NCBI RefSeq assembly: GCF_000878195.1
Contig: NZ_JXST01000005.1
Span: 124,001 to 188,000 of the forward strand
Reading direction: 5' to 3'
Source of the DNA: Mycolicibacterium llatzerense
Lineage (GTDB): Bacteria; Actinomycetota; Actinomycetes; Mycobacteriales; Mycobacteriaceae
Length of the DNA stretch: 64,000 nt
The position numbers and the translations under genes are program-made. The notes beneath the pieces are model-generated. The model searched no databases. It was given only the letters and a program-made list of their open reading frames with translations, and was not told where the DNA came from. Shown piece after piece: positions 1 to 9,303 of the stretch. How positions within the stretch are numbered: position 1 is the first letter of the stretch; each line of letters starts with the position of its first letter.

Positions 1-50
1 GAACCGGCTTGTTCGCACAGCGCCACGAGGATGGCGTGGGGGAGGGCCAC
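1..50 (-). CDS. PadR-family transcriptional regulator, N-terminal fragment (partial at window edge)
   Basis: Only the first 16 codons lie in the window. The reverse strand from the GTG at 50 reads VALPHAILVALCEQAG, which resembles the start of the mycobacterial PadR protein Rv1176c. Rv1176c lies divergently next to fdxC in M. tuberculosis, as this fragment does here. PadR proteins are winged-helix repressors. The rest of the gene is outside the window, so no domain can be checked, and the call rests on this short match plus gene order. Confidence 0.6.
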   Translation of the reverse strand, partial: MALPHAILVALCEQAG

Positions 51-296
51 GGCATGAGCGTAGGTGCTACCGGCGGTCCTATGCAACAAATTGCAAAGCC
101 GAACATGACACGCGTAAAAACTCGTGAGTCGCAACTAGTCGGAAGGTATCTGCAACGGCTAGTGTCAGTAACCACGCGCTCCGGCGCGCAAAGTTAGGTC
201 ACACTGAGCCAGACCGCTCAAAATGGGCGCACCATACTGACGTCGGCTCGTTGAGTCCTGATGAGCCAGCAGCCCCCTGGAACAGGAGAACTACCG

Positions 297-617
297 GTGA
301 CGTACGTCATTGCCGAACCCTGCGTCGACGTCAAAGACAAGGCATGCATCGAAGAATGCCCGGTCGATTGCATCTACGAGGGTGCACGCATGTTGTACAT
401 CCACCCCGATGAGTGTGTGGACTGCGGCGCGTGCGAGCCCGTCTGCCCCGTCGAGGCCATCTACTACGAGGACGACGTCCCCGATCAGTGGAGCGGATAC
501 ACCCAGAACAACGCCGACTTCTTCGCCGAGCTCGGCTCGCCGGGTGGTGCGTCGAAGGTCGGCCAGACCGACAACGACCCGCAGGCGGTCAAGGATCTCG
601 CGCCGCAGGGCGAGTGA
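297..617 (+). CDS. fdxC: Seven-iron ferredoxin FdxC
   Basis: Small acidic electron carrier of 106 residues, close to the usual length of mycobacterial FdxC (Rv1177). The N-terminal cysteines at about residues 9, 17 and 21, followed by CPVDC, fit a [3Fe-4S] plus [4Fe-4S] ferredoxin. The second cluster motif is [12 protein letters not shown] at about residues 40-51. The acidic C-terminal tail is typical of the family. The GTG at 297 is chosen because AGGAG at 284-288 lies 8 bases upstream; an ATG at 261 would add 12 residues without a good ribosome site. The stop overlaps the dapC start (GTGA), so the two are probably translationally coupled. Confidence 0.93.
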   Translation: MTYVIAEPCVDVKDKACIEECPVDCIYEGARMLYIHPDECVDCGACEPVCPVEAIYYEDDVPDQWSGYTQNNADFFAELGSPGGASKVGQTDNDPQAVKDLAPQGE

Positions 618-1723
618 CTCTGTCCGCTCGAACCAAGGTCTCGGCTGCTCTGCCGGTGTTCCCCTGGGACACGCTGGCTGACGCAACCGCGACCGCGCGT
701 GCCCACCCGGACGGCATCGTCGATCTGTCCGTCGGTACGCCCGTAGATGCGGTGGCCGACGTCATTCGGGAGGCCCTGGCCGCTGCCAGTGCCGCACCGG
801 GTTATCCGACGACGGCCGGCACGCCGGCGGTTCGCGCGTCGGCGGTGGCTGCCCTGCAGCGCCGCTACGGCGTGACCGGTCTGCCGGAGCAGGCGGTGCT
901 GCCGGTCATCGGCACCAAAGAGGTGATCGCCTGGCTGCCGACCCTGCTCGGGTTGGGGGCCGCCGACACCGTCGTCGTGCCCGAGCTGGCCTACCCGACG
1001 TACGACGTCGGCGCACGGCTGGCCGGTGCCCAAGTGCTGCGGGCCGATTCCCTGACCCAGATCGGGCCGCAGGCGCCCGGGCTGGTCTACCTGAACTCGC
1101 CCAGCAACCCGACCGGCAAGGTGCTCGGTGTCGACCACCTGCGCAAGGTCGTCGGCTGGGCGCGTGAGCGCGGTGTCGTCATCGCGTCCGACGAGTGCTA
1201 CCTCGGCCTGGCGTGGGACGCCCAGCCACTGTCGGTGTTGCATCCCGACGTCTGCGACGGCGACCACACGGGTCTGTTGGCCGTGCACTCGCTGTCCAAG
1301 ACGTCATCGCTGGCCGGTTATCGGGCTGGTTTCGTGGCGGGTGATCCGGCTTTGGTTGCCGAGCTGTTGGCGGTGCGCAAGCACGCCGGGATGATCGTCC
1401 CGACGCCGGTGCAGGCCGCGATGGTCGCCGCCCTTGACGACGACGAGCACGAACGCATCCAGCGGGACCGCTACGCCAAGCGGCGCGACGCACTGCTGGC
1501 GGCGGTCAGAGGAGCCGGCTTCACCGTCGAGCACTCCGAGGCCGGCCTGTACCTGTGGGCCACCCGCGGCGAGTCCGGTCGTGCGACGGTCGCGTGGCTG
1601 GCCGAGCGCGGCATCCTCGTCGCCCCCGGCGAGTTCTACGGCCCGGCCGGCGAGCAGTTCGTGCGCATCGCGCTGACCGCGACCGACGAGCGCATCGCCG
1701 CCGCGGTTTCCCGGTTGGCGTAG
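614..1723 (+). CDS. dapC: Succinyldiaminopimelate aminotransferase DapC (class I/II PLP aminotransferase)
   Basis: 369-residue fold-type I PLP enzyme, homologous to Rv1178. In the lysine/meso-diaminopimelate pathway it transaminates N-succinyl-2-amino-6-ketopimelate with glutamate. The sequence shows the substrate/cofactor segment [10 protein letters not shown], the aspartate region ASDECYLGL, and the PLP lysine in [13 protein letters not shown]. The start is the GTG at 614, which overlaps the fdxC stop; the open frame runs further upstream only inside fdxC. dapD and dapE of the same pathway are also in this window. Confidence 0.9.
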   Translation: MTLSARTKVSAALPVFPWDTLADATATARAHPDGIVDLSVGTPVDAVADVIREALAAASAAPGYPTTAGTPAVRASAVAALQRRYGVTGLPEQAVLPVIGTKEVIAWLPTLLGLGAADTVVVPELAYPTYDVGARLAGAQVLRADSLTQIGPQAPGLVYLNSPSNPTGKVLGVDHLRKVVGWARERGVVIASDECYLGLAWDAQPLSVLHPDVCDGDHTGLLAVHSLSKTSSLAGYRAGFVAGDPALVAELLAVRKHAGMIVPTPVQAAMVAALDDDEHERIQRDRYAKRRDALLAAVRGAGFTVEHSEAGLYLWATRGESGRATVAWLAERGILVAPGEFYGPAGEQFVRIALTATDERIAAAVSRLA

Positions 1724-1774
1724 TTCTTCCGCTCGCGGGAGGCGGTCAACCCGGCTGGGCTAGCGTCCTGACGT

Positions 1775-2806
1775 ATGCAGGTATTCGCCGCCATGTCGCC
1801 CGAGCTGCCTCTGACAAGGGTGCCGGCCTACGCGCGCCGGGTAGAGAAGCTCGGGTTCGACGGGCTGCACATTGCGGAGACGATCCACGACTCGCTCGCC
1901 GTGGCGCTGTTGGCCGCCGAACACACGGAACGGCTGACCATCCGGACCGCCGTCACCCTGGCGTTCGTCCGCAGTCCCATGCTCACCGCCTACGCGGCCT
2001 GGGACCTGCAGACCTTCTCCGGTGGGCGGTTCGAATTGGGCCTCGGCACCCAGATTCGGCAGAACATCGAAGACCGGTTCGGCATGCCCTGGAGCGAACC
2101 GCGGGCGCGGATGGCCGACTACGTGAGTGCGCTCAAGGACATCTTCGAGGCGTTCCGTACCGGCGGGTCGGTGCACCACGAGGGCGACGCCTACCGCATC
2201 ACGCGGCTGCAGCCGTACTTCAACCCCGGGCCGAATGACCTGGCGCCGCCACGCATCTGGCTGGGTGCCGTGAATGCACGGATGTGCGAACTGGCGGGCG
2301 AGGTGGCGGACGGTGTCGTCACGCATTCCACGAATTCCGATCCCGACTATCTGAGAGACGTTGTGCGCCCGGCACTTCAGCGTGGCGCACAGGCCTCGGG
2401 TCGGGCCGAGTTGCCTCAGCTCGTGGCGTCGACCGCGATCGCCACCGGCAGCACCGACCTGTTGGTGGAGCGGGAACGCGAGCGGCAACGCCGGATGCTG
2501 ACCTTCCTGCTATCGACCCCCGCTTACGCGACGACGCTCAAGCGGCGGGGCTGGGACACGTTGGCCGATGATCTGCGCGGGCTCATCAAGCAGGACCGGT
2601 GGGCTGACTTGCCGGCGGTTCTGAATGACGCAGTGCTCGATCAACTCGTCACCAGCGGCCGCTACGACCAACTGCCAAACCTGTTGCGGGACAAATACGA
2701 CGGCATTGCCGACGGGGTCGTGCTGCCGCCGATGAGCGCCGGCGACGACGACGGGGCGGTGCTGGCCTGCGTCCGGGACCTACAGAGCGGAGCGGCGCCG
2801 GGTTGA
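1775..2806 (+). CDS. LLM-class F420-dependent oxidoreductase
   Basis: 343-residue TIM-barrel protein of the bacterial luciferase-like family. Visible landmarks are GFDGLHIAET near the start, AAEHTERLTIRTAV, and the cofactor segment FSGGRFELGLGTQ. Mycobacteria use many such proteins with cofactor F420 for hydride transfer. The pattern resembles the TIGR03617 subgroup; the substrate is unknown. The ATG at 1775 has no strong ribosome site, but the sequence after it matches the family N-terminus. It stands alone, 51 bases after dapC and convergent with the LysR gene 12 bases further on. Confidence 0.8.
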   Translation: MQVFAAMSPELPLTRVPAYARRVEKLGFDGLHIAETIHDSLAVALLAAEHTERLTIRTAVTLAFVRSPMLTAYAAWDLQTFSGGRFELGLGTQIRQNIEDRFGMPWSEPRARMADYVSALKDIFEAFRTGGSVHHEGDAYRITRLQPYFNPGPNDLAPPRIWLGAVNARMCELAGEVADGVVTHSTNSDPDYLRDVVRPALQRGAQASGRAELPQLVASTAIATGSTDLLVERERERQRRMLTFLLSTPAYATTLKRRGWDTLADDLRGLIKQDRWADLPAVLNDAVLDQLVTSGRYDQLPNLLRDKYDGIADGVVLPPMSAGDDDGAVLACVRDLQSGAAPG

Positions 2807-2818
2807 CACGTGGCGCGT

Positions 2819-3745
2819 TCAGTCCACGTCGAGTTGCGGCGGCACTGCCGAAGCCAATGCCGCCCGGCACGCCACGATGGCCGGTGTCTGGCTGATGGCG
2901 GTCCGCGTCGCCGTGAACACCACCCGCCGACGCGGGTCGACGTCCACGACGCGTAAATCGGGACGGCGCCGCACTCGCATCAGGTCGGGCAGGATGGCGA
3001 CCGCGTTGCCATTCTCGATCAGGGCGATTTGGGCTTCGAGGTCGTCGGTCTCGAAGCGGACGTCGGGCTCGAAACCTGCTTGTCGGCAAAGCTGTTCGGC
3101 CCAGTGCCGGGATGCGGTGCCTTCGGGCTCCATCGTCCACGGCAGTTCGGCAGCATCTTTGACCGAGGAGACGCGGTCCCAGGGGTCTCCGGTCCCTGGT
3201 ACGGCCAGCCGCAGCAGGTCGGTGGTCAGCGGTGCCCGGTGCAGATCGGGATACGCGCGCGCGGCATGCCCCGGATACTCCTCGGCGATCACCAGATCGA
3301 ACTCGCGCAGCCAGGTCTCGTAGAGCGCCTGCTCCGGTTCGCGTTGCGACATCGTCACGCGCAGACGCGGGTGGCGGGTCGCCAACTCCGTCAGCATCTG
3401 TGGCATGAAGGCCGAGGCCGCCGATTGGAAGACGGCCAGCCGAACGGTGCCGGAAGCCTCGTCGCTCTGCACCGCGACATCGGAGGCGGCCTGCTCGAGC
3501 CGCGCCAAGATGACCGCGGTGTGCTCGACGAGCACCTCGGCCGCGGGGGTGAGCCGCAGCCGGCGCCCGACCTTCTCCAGCAGCGGCACGCCGACCTCGC
3601 GCTCGAGCTGGCTCAGTGCCTGCGATATCGCCGAGGGGCTTTGGTGCAGGGCCTCGGCGACCTCGGACAGCGTGCCGCGCAGGCTCAGCTCGTGCAGCAG
3701 CCGCAGCCTGCGGACGTCCAGCAGATCGGCACGTAGATGTTTCAT
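2819..3745 (-). CDS. LysR-family regulator, probable regulator of putA
   Basis: 308 residues. The N-terminal winged helix (about 8-66) contains LRLLHELSLRGTLSEVAEAL and SPSAISQALSQLEREVG; the remainder is the periplasmic-binding-like effector domain. It is divergent from putA with only 69 bases between the start codons, the usual arrangement for a LysR protein controlling its neighbour. Proline or pyrroline-5-carboxylate is therefore the likely inducer, by inference. An inverted repeat at 3750-3790 lies immediately upstream. The C-terminal end abuts the convergent LLM gene. Confidence 0.85.
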   Translation of the reverse strand: MKHLRADLLDVRRLRLLHELSLRGTLSEVAEALHQSPSAISQALSQLEREVGVPLLEKVGRRLRLTPAAEVLVEHTAVILARLEQAASDVAVQSDEASGTVRLAVFQSAASAFMPQMLTELATRHPRLRVTMSQREPEQALYETWLREFDLVIAEEYPGHAARAYPDLHRAPLTTDLLRLAVPGTGDPWDRVSSVKDAAELPWTMEPEGTASRHWAEQLCRQAGFEPDVRFETDDLEAQIALIENGNAVAILPDLMRVRRRPDLRVVDVDPRRRVVFTATRTAISQTPAIVACRAALASAVPPQLDVD

Positions 3746-3749
3746 CGTT

Positions 3750-3790
3750 ACTTAAACTTTCATGTCAGAAATCATCGCTTTATTTTAAGT
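3750..3790. promoter_or_regulatory. Inverted repeat in the LysR/putA divergent promoter
   Basis: ACTTAAA at 3750-3756 and its exact complement TTTAAGT at 3784-3790 are separated by 27 bases. The segment is AT-rich in a GC-rich chromosome and fills most of the gap between the two start codons. Half-sites flanking both promoters fit LysR-type autoregulation and control of putA. Binding is inferred. Confidence 0.5.
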
Positions 3791-3814
3791 GTCTGGTCGG
3801 CTCATGATGGGCAG

Positions 3815-6800
3815 ATGACGGAGCTGAGCAGCCGGGACGACCTGCTGACCGAGGTGGTGACCCAGGTTCGGTACTGGCTCGATGACGCCGCCCGCCTGCC
3901 CGTCGCCCCGGCCGGCCGCCGGTTGGCTGAGGTCCTTCGCGATCCTCATGGCCTGGATTTCACCGTCGGCTTCGTCGACCGCGTGATCCGGCCCGAAGAC
4001 CATCGGGTCGCGGCCGCCAACCTGCGCGCCCTGGCGCGTAACGCCCCTGGCTTCCTGCCGCTGCATGAACGGCTGTTGATCAAGCTCGGTGCTCTGGTGT
4101 CGGTGATCGCGCCCGGCCTGGTCATTCCGGTCGCCCGGAAAGCGTTGCGCGAGATGGTCGGCCACCTCCTCGTCGACGCGACCGATGCCCGCCTCGGGCG
4201 TTCCATCGCACGGATCCGCAAGCGCGGCGTCGGGCTCAACATCAACCTGCTCGGTGAGGCCGTGCTCGGTCGGGCCGAGGCGGCCCGACGGCTGGAAGGC
4301 ACCGAACGGCTGCTCGCCCGTCCCGACGTCGACTACGTGTCGATCAAGGTCTCGGCCACCGTGCCGCCGCACTCGCCGTGGGCGTTCGACGAAGCCGTCG
4401 ACCACATCGCGCAGAACCTGCTGCCGTTGTTCACCCAGGCCGCGACCGCGCCGACGAAGAAGTTCATCAACCTCGACATGGAGGAGTATCGCGACCTGGA
4501 GCTGACGATCGCGGTGTTCACCAAGCTGCTGGACCGGGCCGACCTGCTCGACCTCGAGGCGGGGATCGTCTTGCAGGCTTATCTGCCCGATGCGCTGAGC
4601 GCGATGATGCGACTGCAGAACTGGGCGCGTGCGCGCCGCGAGGCCGGTGGCGCGGGCATCAAGGTTCGGCTGGTCAAAGGCGCCAACCTGCCGATGGAAC
4701 ACGTGGAGGCCTCGCTGCACGGCTGGCCCGTGGCGACCTTCTCGACCAAACAAGACACCGACACCAATTACAAGCGGGTGCTGGATTACGCACTGCGGCC
4801 CGAACACACCGCGAATGTGCGTATCGGTGTCGCCGGGCACAACCTCTTCGACATCGCCTACGCGTGGACGCTCGCCGGGCGTCGCGGCGTCCGGGATCAC
4901 GTGGAGTTCGAGATGCTGCTGGGGATGGCGGAGGCACAGGCCGAAGCCGTCCGGCGTACCGTCGGCGGTCTACTGCTGTACGTACCGGTGGTGCACCCCA
5001 AGGACTTTGACGTTGCCATCGCCTACCTGGTGCGCCGGTTGGAAGAAGGTGCCAGCCAGGACAACTTCATGTCCGCGGTGTTCGAGCTGCACGACGACCG
5101 GGCGTTGTTCCAGCGCGAGAAGGACCGGTTCATCGCGTCCATCGCCGATCTCGTTGGGGAGAGCGTGGTTCCGGTGCCCAACCGTCGCCAGGATCGCCGT
5201 ACCGATGATCCACGCGCCGCCGTGAGCCCGGCCGATGGATTCGCGAATGCCGCCGACACTGATCCGGCACTGCCCGGCAATCGACTGTGGGGACGAGCGA
5301 TCACCGACCGGATCGCCACGTCGTCGGCGGGCGTGGAGCTGGTCGCCGAGTACACCGTGTCGAGTGGGGCCGCGCTGGACGGAATCATCGCCGACGGTGT
5401 GACCGCGGGCGCGACATGGGCTGCGTTGGCCGGTGCGCAGCGGGCGGCAGTCCTTCGGCGTGCGGCGGCCACGCTGCAGGCAGCGCGGGCGGTATTGCTG
5501 GAGGTGATGGCCGCCGAGTGCGGCAAGACGCTGGAGCAGGGCGATCCAGAGGTCTCCGAGGCCATCGATTTCGCGAATTACTATGCGGCACAATCGGAAA
5601 ATCTGGACTCGGTCGACGGTGCCGTCGCGGTGCCGACCGGATTGACGGTGGTCACGCCGCCATGGAACTTCCCGGTGGCGATCCCCGCCGGATCCGTGCT
5701 GGCCGCGCTGGCCGCGGGTAGTCCCGTCATCATCAAACCTGCCACTGCGGCCAGGCGGTGTGGATCCGTTATGGTGCAAGCGCTTTGGGATGCCGGCGTG
5801 CCGCGCGATGTGCTGCAGTTGGTGCACCTCGATGAGGGCGAACTCGGCACGCATTTGGTATCCGACCCGCGGGTTTCCCGGCTGATCCTCACCGGTGCCT
5901 TTGAGACCGCAGAGTTGTTCCGCAGCTTCCGGCCCGACTTGCCGCTGCTGGCGGAGACCAGCGGCAAGAACTCCATCATCGTCACCCCGCATGCAGATCT
6001 CGATCTCGCGGTGAAAGACCTGGTGTACTCGGCCTTCGGGCACGCAGGTCAGAAGTGCTCGGCTGCGTCGCTCGGCATTCTGGTGGGCTCCGTCGCCCGG
6101 TCCGCGCGGTTCCGCGACCAGCTCGTCGATGCCGTCACCTCACTGAAGGTCGGCTACCCGACAGACCCGACCGTGCAGGTGGGACCCATCAACGAACCCG
6201 CGCACGGCAAACTGCTGCGGGCACTCACGCAGCTCTCGCCCGGGGAGCAGTGGCTGGTAGCGCCCCGCCAACTCGATGACACCGGACGGCTCTGGTCACC
6301 GGGAGTGAAGACCGGGGTTCGGCGCGGCTCGGAGTTCCACCTCACCGAGTACTTTGGTCCGGTGCTGGGTCTCATCGCCGCCGATGACCTCGATGAGGCG
6401 ATCGCCATCCAGAACCAGGTCGACTACGGACTGACAGCAGGCCTGCACAGCCTGGACCGCGCCGAGATCGAACGCTGGCTCGACCGGGTCGAGGCCGGCA
6501 ACGCCTATGTGAACCGCTCGACCGTCGGGGCGATCGTGCGGCGTCAACCCTTCGGCGGGTGGAAGAAGTCGGCGGTGGGCGCGGGCGCCAAGGCAGGCGG
6601 CCCGAATTACCTGATCGGGCTGAGTGACTGGCGTTCCGCGCCGGCGAGCCAAACGGCGTCGATAGCGCCATCCGTACGCGCGATCCTGGACGCTGTGCAG
6701 GCCTTTGCGCTGAATCCCGGAGAACTCGATTTCCTCGAACGGTCCTTCGGATCCGACGCACATGCCTGGGCGACGGAGTTCGGCGTAGCTCGCGATGTCT

Positions 6801-7249
6801 CCGCCCTGATGGCGGAGAGGAACGTCTTCCGGTACCTGCCCGTGCCGGTGACGGTGCGTGCCGAGAACGCTGATCCGGCAGCGGTGTTGCGGGTGGTCGG
6901 GGCGGGAATCCTGGCCGGTTCCTCCGCGACCGTCTCCACCCCGGTTCCGCTCGATCAGGCGATTACCGACACGCTGGCAACCGCCGGCGTCGTCTGTCGG
7001 GTGGACGATTCGATGTCGTGGCGGAACACGCTGCGCGACAATGCTCCTGGACGCGTTCGCCTCCTCGGCGGCAGCCGCGAACAGTTCGCTCGCGACAGTG
7101 CCGGCGCTGTCGGGATCGCGCTCTACGCGGGGCCGGTTGTCGAAGCCGGTCGGGTCGAGCTGCTGACGTTCCTGCACGAGCAGGCGATCGCGGTGACCGC
7201 GCACCGATTCGGTTCTCCGACGCCGTTGTCCGAGAACCTGTTTCGGTGA
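3815..7249 (+). CDS. putA: Bifunctional proline dehydrogenase / pyrroline-5-carboxylate dehydrogenase PutA
   Basis: 1144 residues that oxidise proline to glutamate. The N-terminal half is the FAD-dependent PRODH barrel, with VDYVSIKVSA, KFINLDMEEYRDL, VRLVKGANLPME and the GHNLFDIAYAW segment. The C-terminal half is an aldehyde dehydrogenase: PWNFPVAIPAGS, catalytic Glu in LLAETSGKNS and catalytic Cys in GHAGQKCSAAS. There is no N-terminal ribbon-helix-helix domain, so it is not a self-regulating PutA, which fits the divergent LysR gene. M. tuberculosis uses separate PruB and PruA proteins, so the fusion is a difference. The ATG at 3815 is preferred to the upstream TTG/ATG codons because family homology begins at MTELSS. 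About 160 C-terminal residues after the ALDH core are less conserved. Confidence 0.92.
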   Translation: MTELSSRDDLLTEVVTQVRYWLDDAARLPVAPAGRRLAEVLRDPHGLDFTVGFVDRVIRPEDHRVAAANLRALARNAPGFLPLHERLLIKLGALVSVIAPGLVIPVARKALREMVGHLLVDATDARLGRSIARIRKRGVGLNINLLGEAVLGRAEAARRLEGTERLLARPDVDYVSIKVSATVPPHSPWAFDEAVDHIAQNLLPLFTQAATAPTKKFINLDMEEYRDLELTIAVFTKLLDRADLLDLEAGIVLQAYLPDALSAMMRLQNWARARREAGGAGIKVRLVKGANLPMEHVEASLHGWPVATFSTKQDTDTNYKRVLDYALRPEHTANVRIGVAGHNLFDIAYAWTLAGRRGVRDHVEFEMLLGMAEAQAEAVRRTVGGLLLYVPVVHPKDFDVAIAYLVRRLEEGASQDNFMSAVFELHDDRALFQREKDRFIASIADLVGESVVPVPNRRQDRRTDDPRAAVSPADGFANAADTDPALPGNRLWGRAITDRIATSSAGVELVAEYTVSSGAALDGIIADGVTAGATWAALAGAQRAAVLRRAAATLQAARAVLLEVMAAECGKTLEQGDPEVSEAIDFANYYAAQSENLDSVDGAVAVPTGLTVVTPPWNFPVAIPAGSVLAALAAGSPVIIKPATAARRCGSVMVQALWDAGVPRDVLQLVHLDEGELGTHLVSDPRVSRLILTGAFETAELFRSFRPDLPLLAETSGKNSIIVTPHADLDLAVKDLVYSAFGHAGQKCSAASLGILVGSVARSARFRDQLVDAVTSLKVGYPTDPTVQVGPINEPAHGKLLRALTQLSPGEQWLVAPRQLDDTGRLWSPGVKTGVRRGSEFHLTEYFGPVLGLIAADDLDEAIAIQNQVDYGLTAGLHSLDRAEIERWLDRVEAGNAYVNRSTVGAIVRRQPFGGWKKSAVGAGAKAGGPNYLIGLSDWRSAPASQTASIAPSVRAILDAVQAFALNPGELDFLERSFGSDAHAWATEFGVARDVSALMAERNVFRYLPVPVTVRAENADPAAVLRVVGAGILAGSSATVSTPVPLDQAITDTLATAGVVCRVDDSMSWRNTLRDNAPGRVRLLGGSREQFARDSAGAVGIALYAGPVVEAGRVELLTFLHEQAIAVTAHRFGSPTPLSENLFR

Positions 7250-7258
7250 CGCTGCGGC

Positions 7259-8278
7259 TCAGAGCGCGTAGGCGAGCTTGAACTTGTCGAGCAGATACGG
7301 CCCCGACACCACCGGCTCGTAGCGCGGCGGATTGTCGGCGCTCGCGCAGGTGGGAATGCACTCGATGACGGCGTCGAAGTTGGGTTGATGGAAGAACGGC
7401 AGGCTGAACCGTTCGCCACCCGCGCCGTTGCTCACCACGCGGTGCACGGTGCTGACCCAGCGGTCGTTGGTCCACCTGGCGAGCAGATCACCGATGTTGA
7501 TGACGAACGATCCGGGGACCACGGGCACGTCGAGCCACTCGCCGCGGTCACCCCGAACCTGTAGCCCGCGCTGAGATTCATCCTGCAGCAGGATCGTGAG
7601 ATTGCCCCAGTCGCTGTGCTGGCTCAGCCGGATTTCACCGGCCGGCCGGTCGTCGGCAGGGTAGTAGTTGGCCATCAGGTTGGAGTTGTGCCGGTCGATC
7701 GACGCGTCGAACCAGTCCTCGCGCAGACCCAGTGCGAGTGCGAACAGCCGGGACAATTCGGTGGCCAGTAACTCCATTTCGGCGTAGTAGCGCTCGTACG
7801 CCGCGCGGAAACCGGGGAGTTCGGGCCACCTCGGCGCGACGAACATCCGCTCGTCGGTCCAGCCGTCGCCGCCCATGCCCTCCGGGTTGCCCAGCGGGAA
7901 GTGGACGAACTTCTCGACCCGGTCCGGCGCCTGGTGTTCGGCGTCGACATCCGCGCCGTCATTGGTGGCCGCGAGCTTGCCCGCGCTGCTGAATCCGCGG
8001 GCCAGTGGGTCACCGGGTTGCGCCCTGAGGCGGTCTTTTTCGGCCTGCGGCAGGGCGAAGAACCCGCGCAGGGCGTGGTTGACGTCGTTGATGGCCTTGT
8101 AGGGCACACCGTGCCCGACCAGGAGCAGGAAACCGCTGGTCTCGCAGCACCGGCCGATCGCGTCGGCCACCGCCTGGCGGTGCGTCGGGTCGCCACTACG
8201 GGCGCTGCTGATGTCTATCACCGGGACGAAGCCGTCCTGCAGGACGACCTGGTCGACTATCACTTCTGGTTGGGTCAT
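7259..8278 (-). CDS. Isopenicillin N synthase-family 2-oxoglutarate/Fe(II) oxygenase
   Basis: 339 residues. The N-terminal DIOX_N domain contains VIDISSARSGD and ETSGFLLLVGHGVPY. The C-terminal double-stranded beta helix has the iron ligands HSD in LSQHSDWGNLTIL and the later His in WVSTVHRVVSN, followed by the RFSLPFFHQPN 2-oxoglutarate-binding segment (R-x-S). These proteins hydroxylate or oxidise small molecules; the substrate here cannot be named. It is convergent with putA (9-base gap). A CTCAACC/GGTTGAG palindrome lies 18 bases upstream of the start, so expression is probably controlled by a separate regulator. Confidence 0.85.
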   Translation of the reverse strand: MTQPEVIVDQVVLQDGFVPVIDISSARSGDPTHRQAVADAIGRCCETSGFLLLVGHGVPYKAINDVNHALRGFFALPQAEKDRLRAQPGDPLARGFSSAGKLAATNDGADVDAEHQAPDRVEKFVHFPLGNPEGMGGDGWTDERMFVAPRWPELPGFRAAYERYYAEMELLATELSRLFALALGLREDWFDASIDRHNSNLMANYYPADDRPAGEIRLSQHSDWGNLTILLQDESQRGLQVRGDRGEWLDVPVVPGSFVINIGDLLARWTNDRWVSTVHRVVSNGAGGERFSLPFFHQPNFDAVIECIPTCASADNPPRYEPVVSGPYLLDKFKLAYAL

Positions 8279-8295
8279 GCGTTCGACGCTAGAAC

Positions 8296-8311
8296 CTCAA
8301 CCAAGGTTGAG
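8296..8311. promoter_or_regulatory. Perfect 7-bp palindrome (MerR-like operator) upstream of the oxygenase gene
   Basis: CTCAACC-AA-GGTTGAG occupies 8296-8311, just upstream of the start at 8278. The arms resemble operators of MerR/SoxR-type activators, which sit between the -35 and -10 elements. No MerR gene is present in the window, so the cognate regulator, if any, is elsewhere. The family assignment is by resemblance only. Confidence 0.4.
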
Positions 8312-8382
8312 ATCAAGTGTGAATGGTCTTCTCTCACAAGGACGTTTCTGTGTGGCGTGAATCACTGACTCTCGTGAATCGT

Positions 8383-8409
8383 GCGGCCGACGCGCGGCGC
8401 GTCGGCCGC
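8383..8409 (-). terminator. Perfect GC-rich hairpin downstream of the GH114 lipoprotein gene
   Basis: GCGGCCGACGCG at 8383-8394 pairs with its exact complement at 8398-8409 around a 3-base loop. It lies 12 bases beyond the stop of the leftward Nudix/lipoprotein operon. There is no clear T-tract, as is common for mycobacterial terminators. Confidence 0.65.
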
Positions 8410-8421
8410 CACAGTCAGCCC

Positions 8422-9303
8422 TCACGGACACTGTTCGCGCACATAGCCGGCGGAACCGGGGGCTACGAGGCGGCGGTCCCGAAGAATGGTCAGCGGAGCT
8501 CGGTCTGCCGTCGCGCACACATCTCGGAACGAACCCGACAGGTTGTCGGTGTACTCGATCTGGAGGACGTGCGGTCCGTACGCCTGCCGGTAGTGATCGC
8601 ACTCCAGGTAGGCGGCGCACTCCTCGGCGACGACGAAGTCGAAACCGATTGTGCGGCGCCCGATCTCGGCTGCTTCGGCAGCGTTCTTCTGGGCGACCGC
8701 GAGACCGCGGTCGTGGGCCAAAGCGGTGAACGATCGTGCGAGTTCGACGGCTCCCGCCTCATCGATGTGACCGGTGGTCGCGTCGGAGAACCGTTTGAAG
8801 GTGTCGAAGTTGTCAAGATCGATCGCGTCAAAACCCTTGTCGGCACACGCGGAGAGCACTGGCGTCAGGACACCGAGAATGATCGATCGCTTGGCTGCAG
8901 TCGACGGGTCGAGAACGTACTCGTCGGGCCAGTCGGGGTCACGCACGGGCGACCCGTGGGCGTCGCGCAGTACTGCCTCACCATGGTTGTGCAGCCAGCT
9001 GTCACCGTCGCCTGGTTGGGTCTGAAAACCGTTCAGGTAGCAGACGCTGTATGCGCCTGGCATCGGGCGTGCCGAGGCGTCCCGGACCACCACCGCCAGG
9101 CCGGGGATGTCACCTGCGCCGCCCAGTTGGTAGTCGAATGAGCCTGTTGTGGGTGGCAATCGGACCCGATGCGCGGCCGCGCTCTCGGTCGCGGGCGGTG
9201 TGACCGACGGTTCGGACCGCGGAGCAGACGGCGGATCGACCGGTCGAGCACATGCGGTCAGCAGCGCCACCGCGATCAGCAGCGCTCCCCGGAAGGTCGT
9301 CAT
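8422..9303 (-). CDS. GH114-like lipoprotein (endo-alpha-1,4-polygalactosaminidase family)
   Basis: 293 residues from the ATG at 9303, giving MTTFRGALLIAVALLTACARP. This is a short signal peptide with a lipobox (LTAC), so the mature protein is probably anchored to the outer face of the membrane. A Pro/Ser-rich linker follows, then a TIM-barrel domain with the family landmarks VCYLNGFQTQPGD, GFDAIDLDNFDTF, LAVAQKNA and FDFVVAEECAAY. Members hydrolyse galactosaminoglycans in other bacteria; the substrate here is not known. The start overlaps the Nudix stop (ATGA), so the two are coupled. The upstream in-frame start at 9354 lies inside the Nudix gene and is rejected. Confidence 0.82.
   Translation of the reverse strand: MTTFRGALLIAVALLTACARPVDPPSAPRSEPSVTPPATESAAAHRVRLPPTTGSFDYQLGGAGDIPGLAVVVRDASARPMPGAYSVCYLNGFQTQPGDGDSWLHNHGEAVLRDAHGSPVRDPDWPDEYVLDPSTAAKRSIILGVLTPVLSACADKGFDAIDLDNFDTFKRFSDATTGHIDEAGAVELARSFTALAHDRGLAVAQKNAAEAAEIGRRTIGFDFVVAEECAAYLECDHYRQAYGPHVLQIEYTDNLSGSFRDVCATADRAPLTILRDRRLVAPGSAGYVREQCP

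Noticed and set aside
82..95. TGCAA-CAAA-TTGCA inverted repeat as a PadR operator
   Set aside because: Only 5-base arms, and it does not match the ATGT-N8-ACAT form usual for PadR sites. Chance is likely.
9..197. Short frame upstream of fdxC
   Set aside because: No homology, and the first part is antisense to the partial padR start. The region is better read as a divergent promoter.
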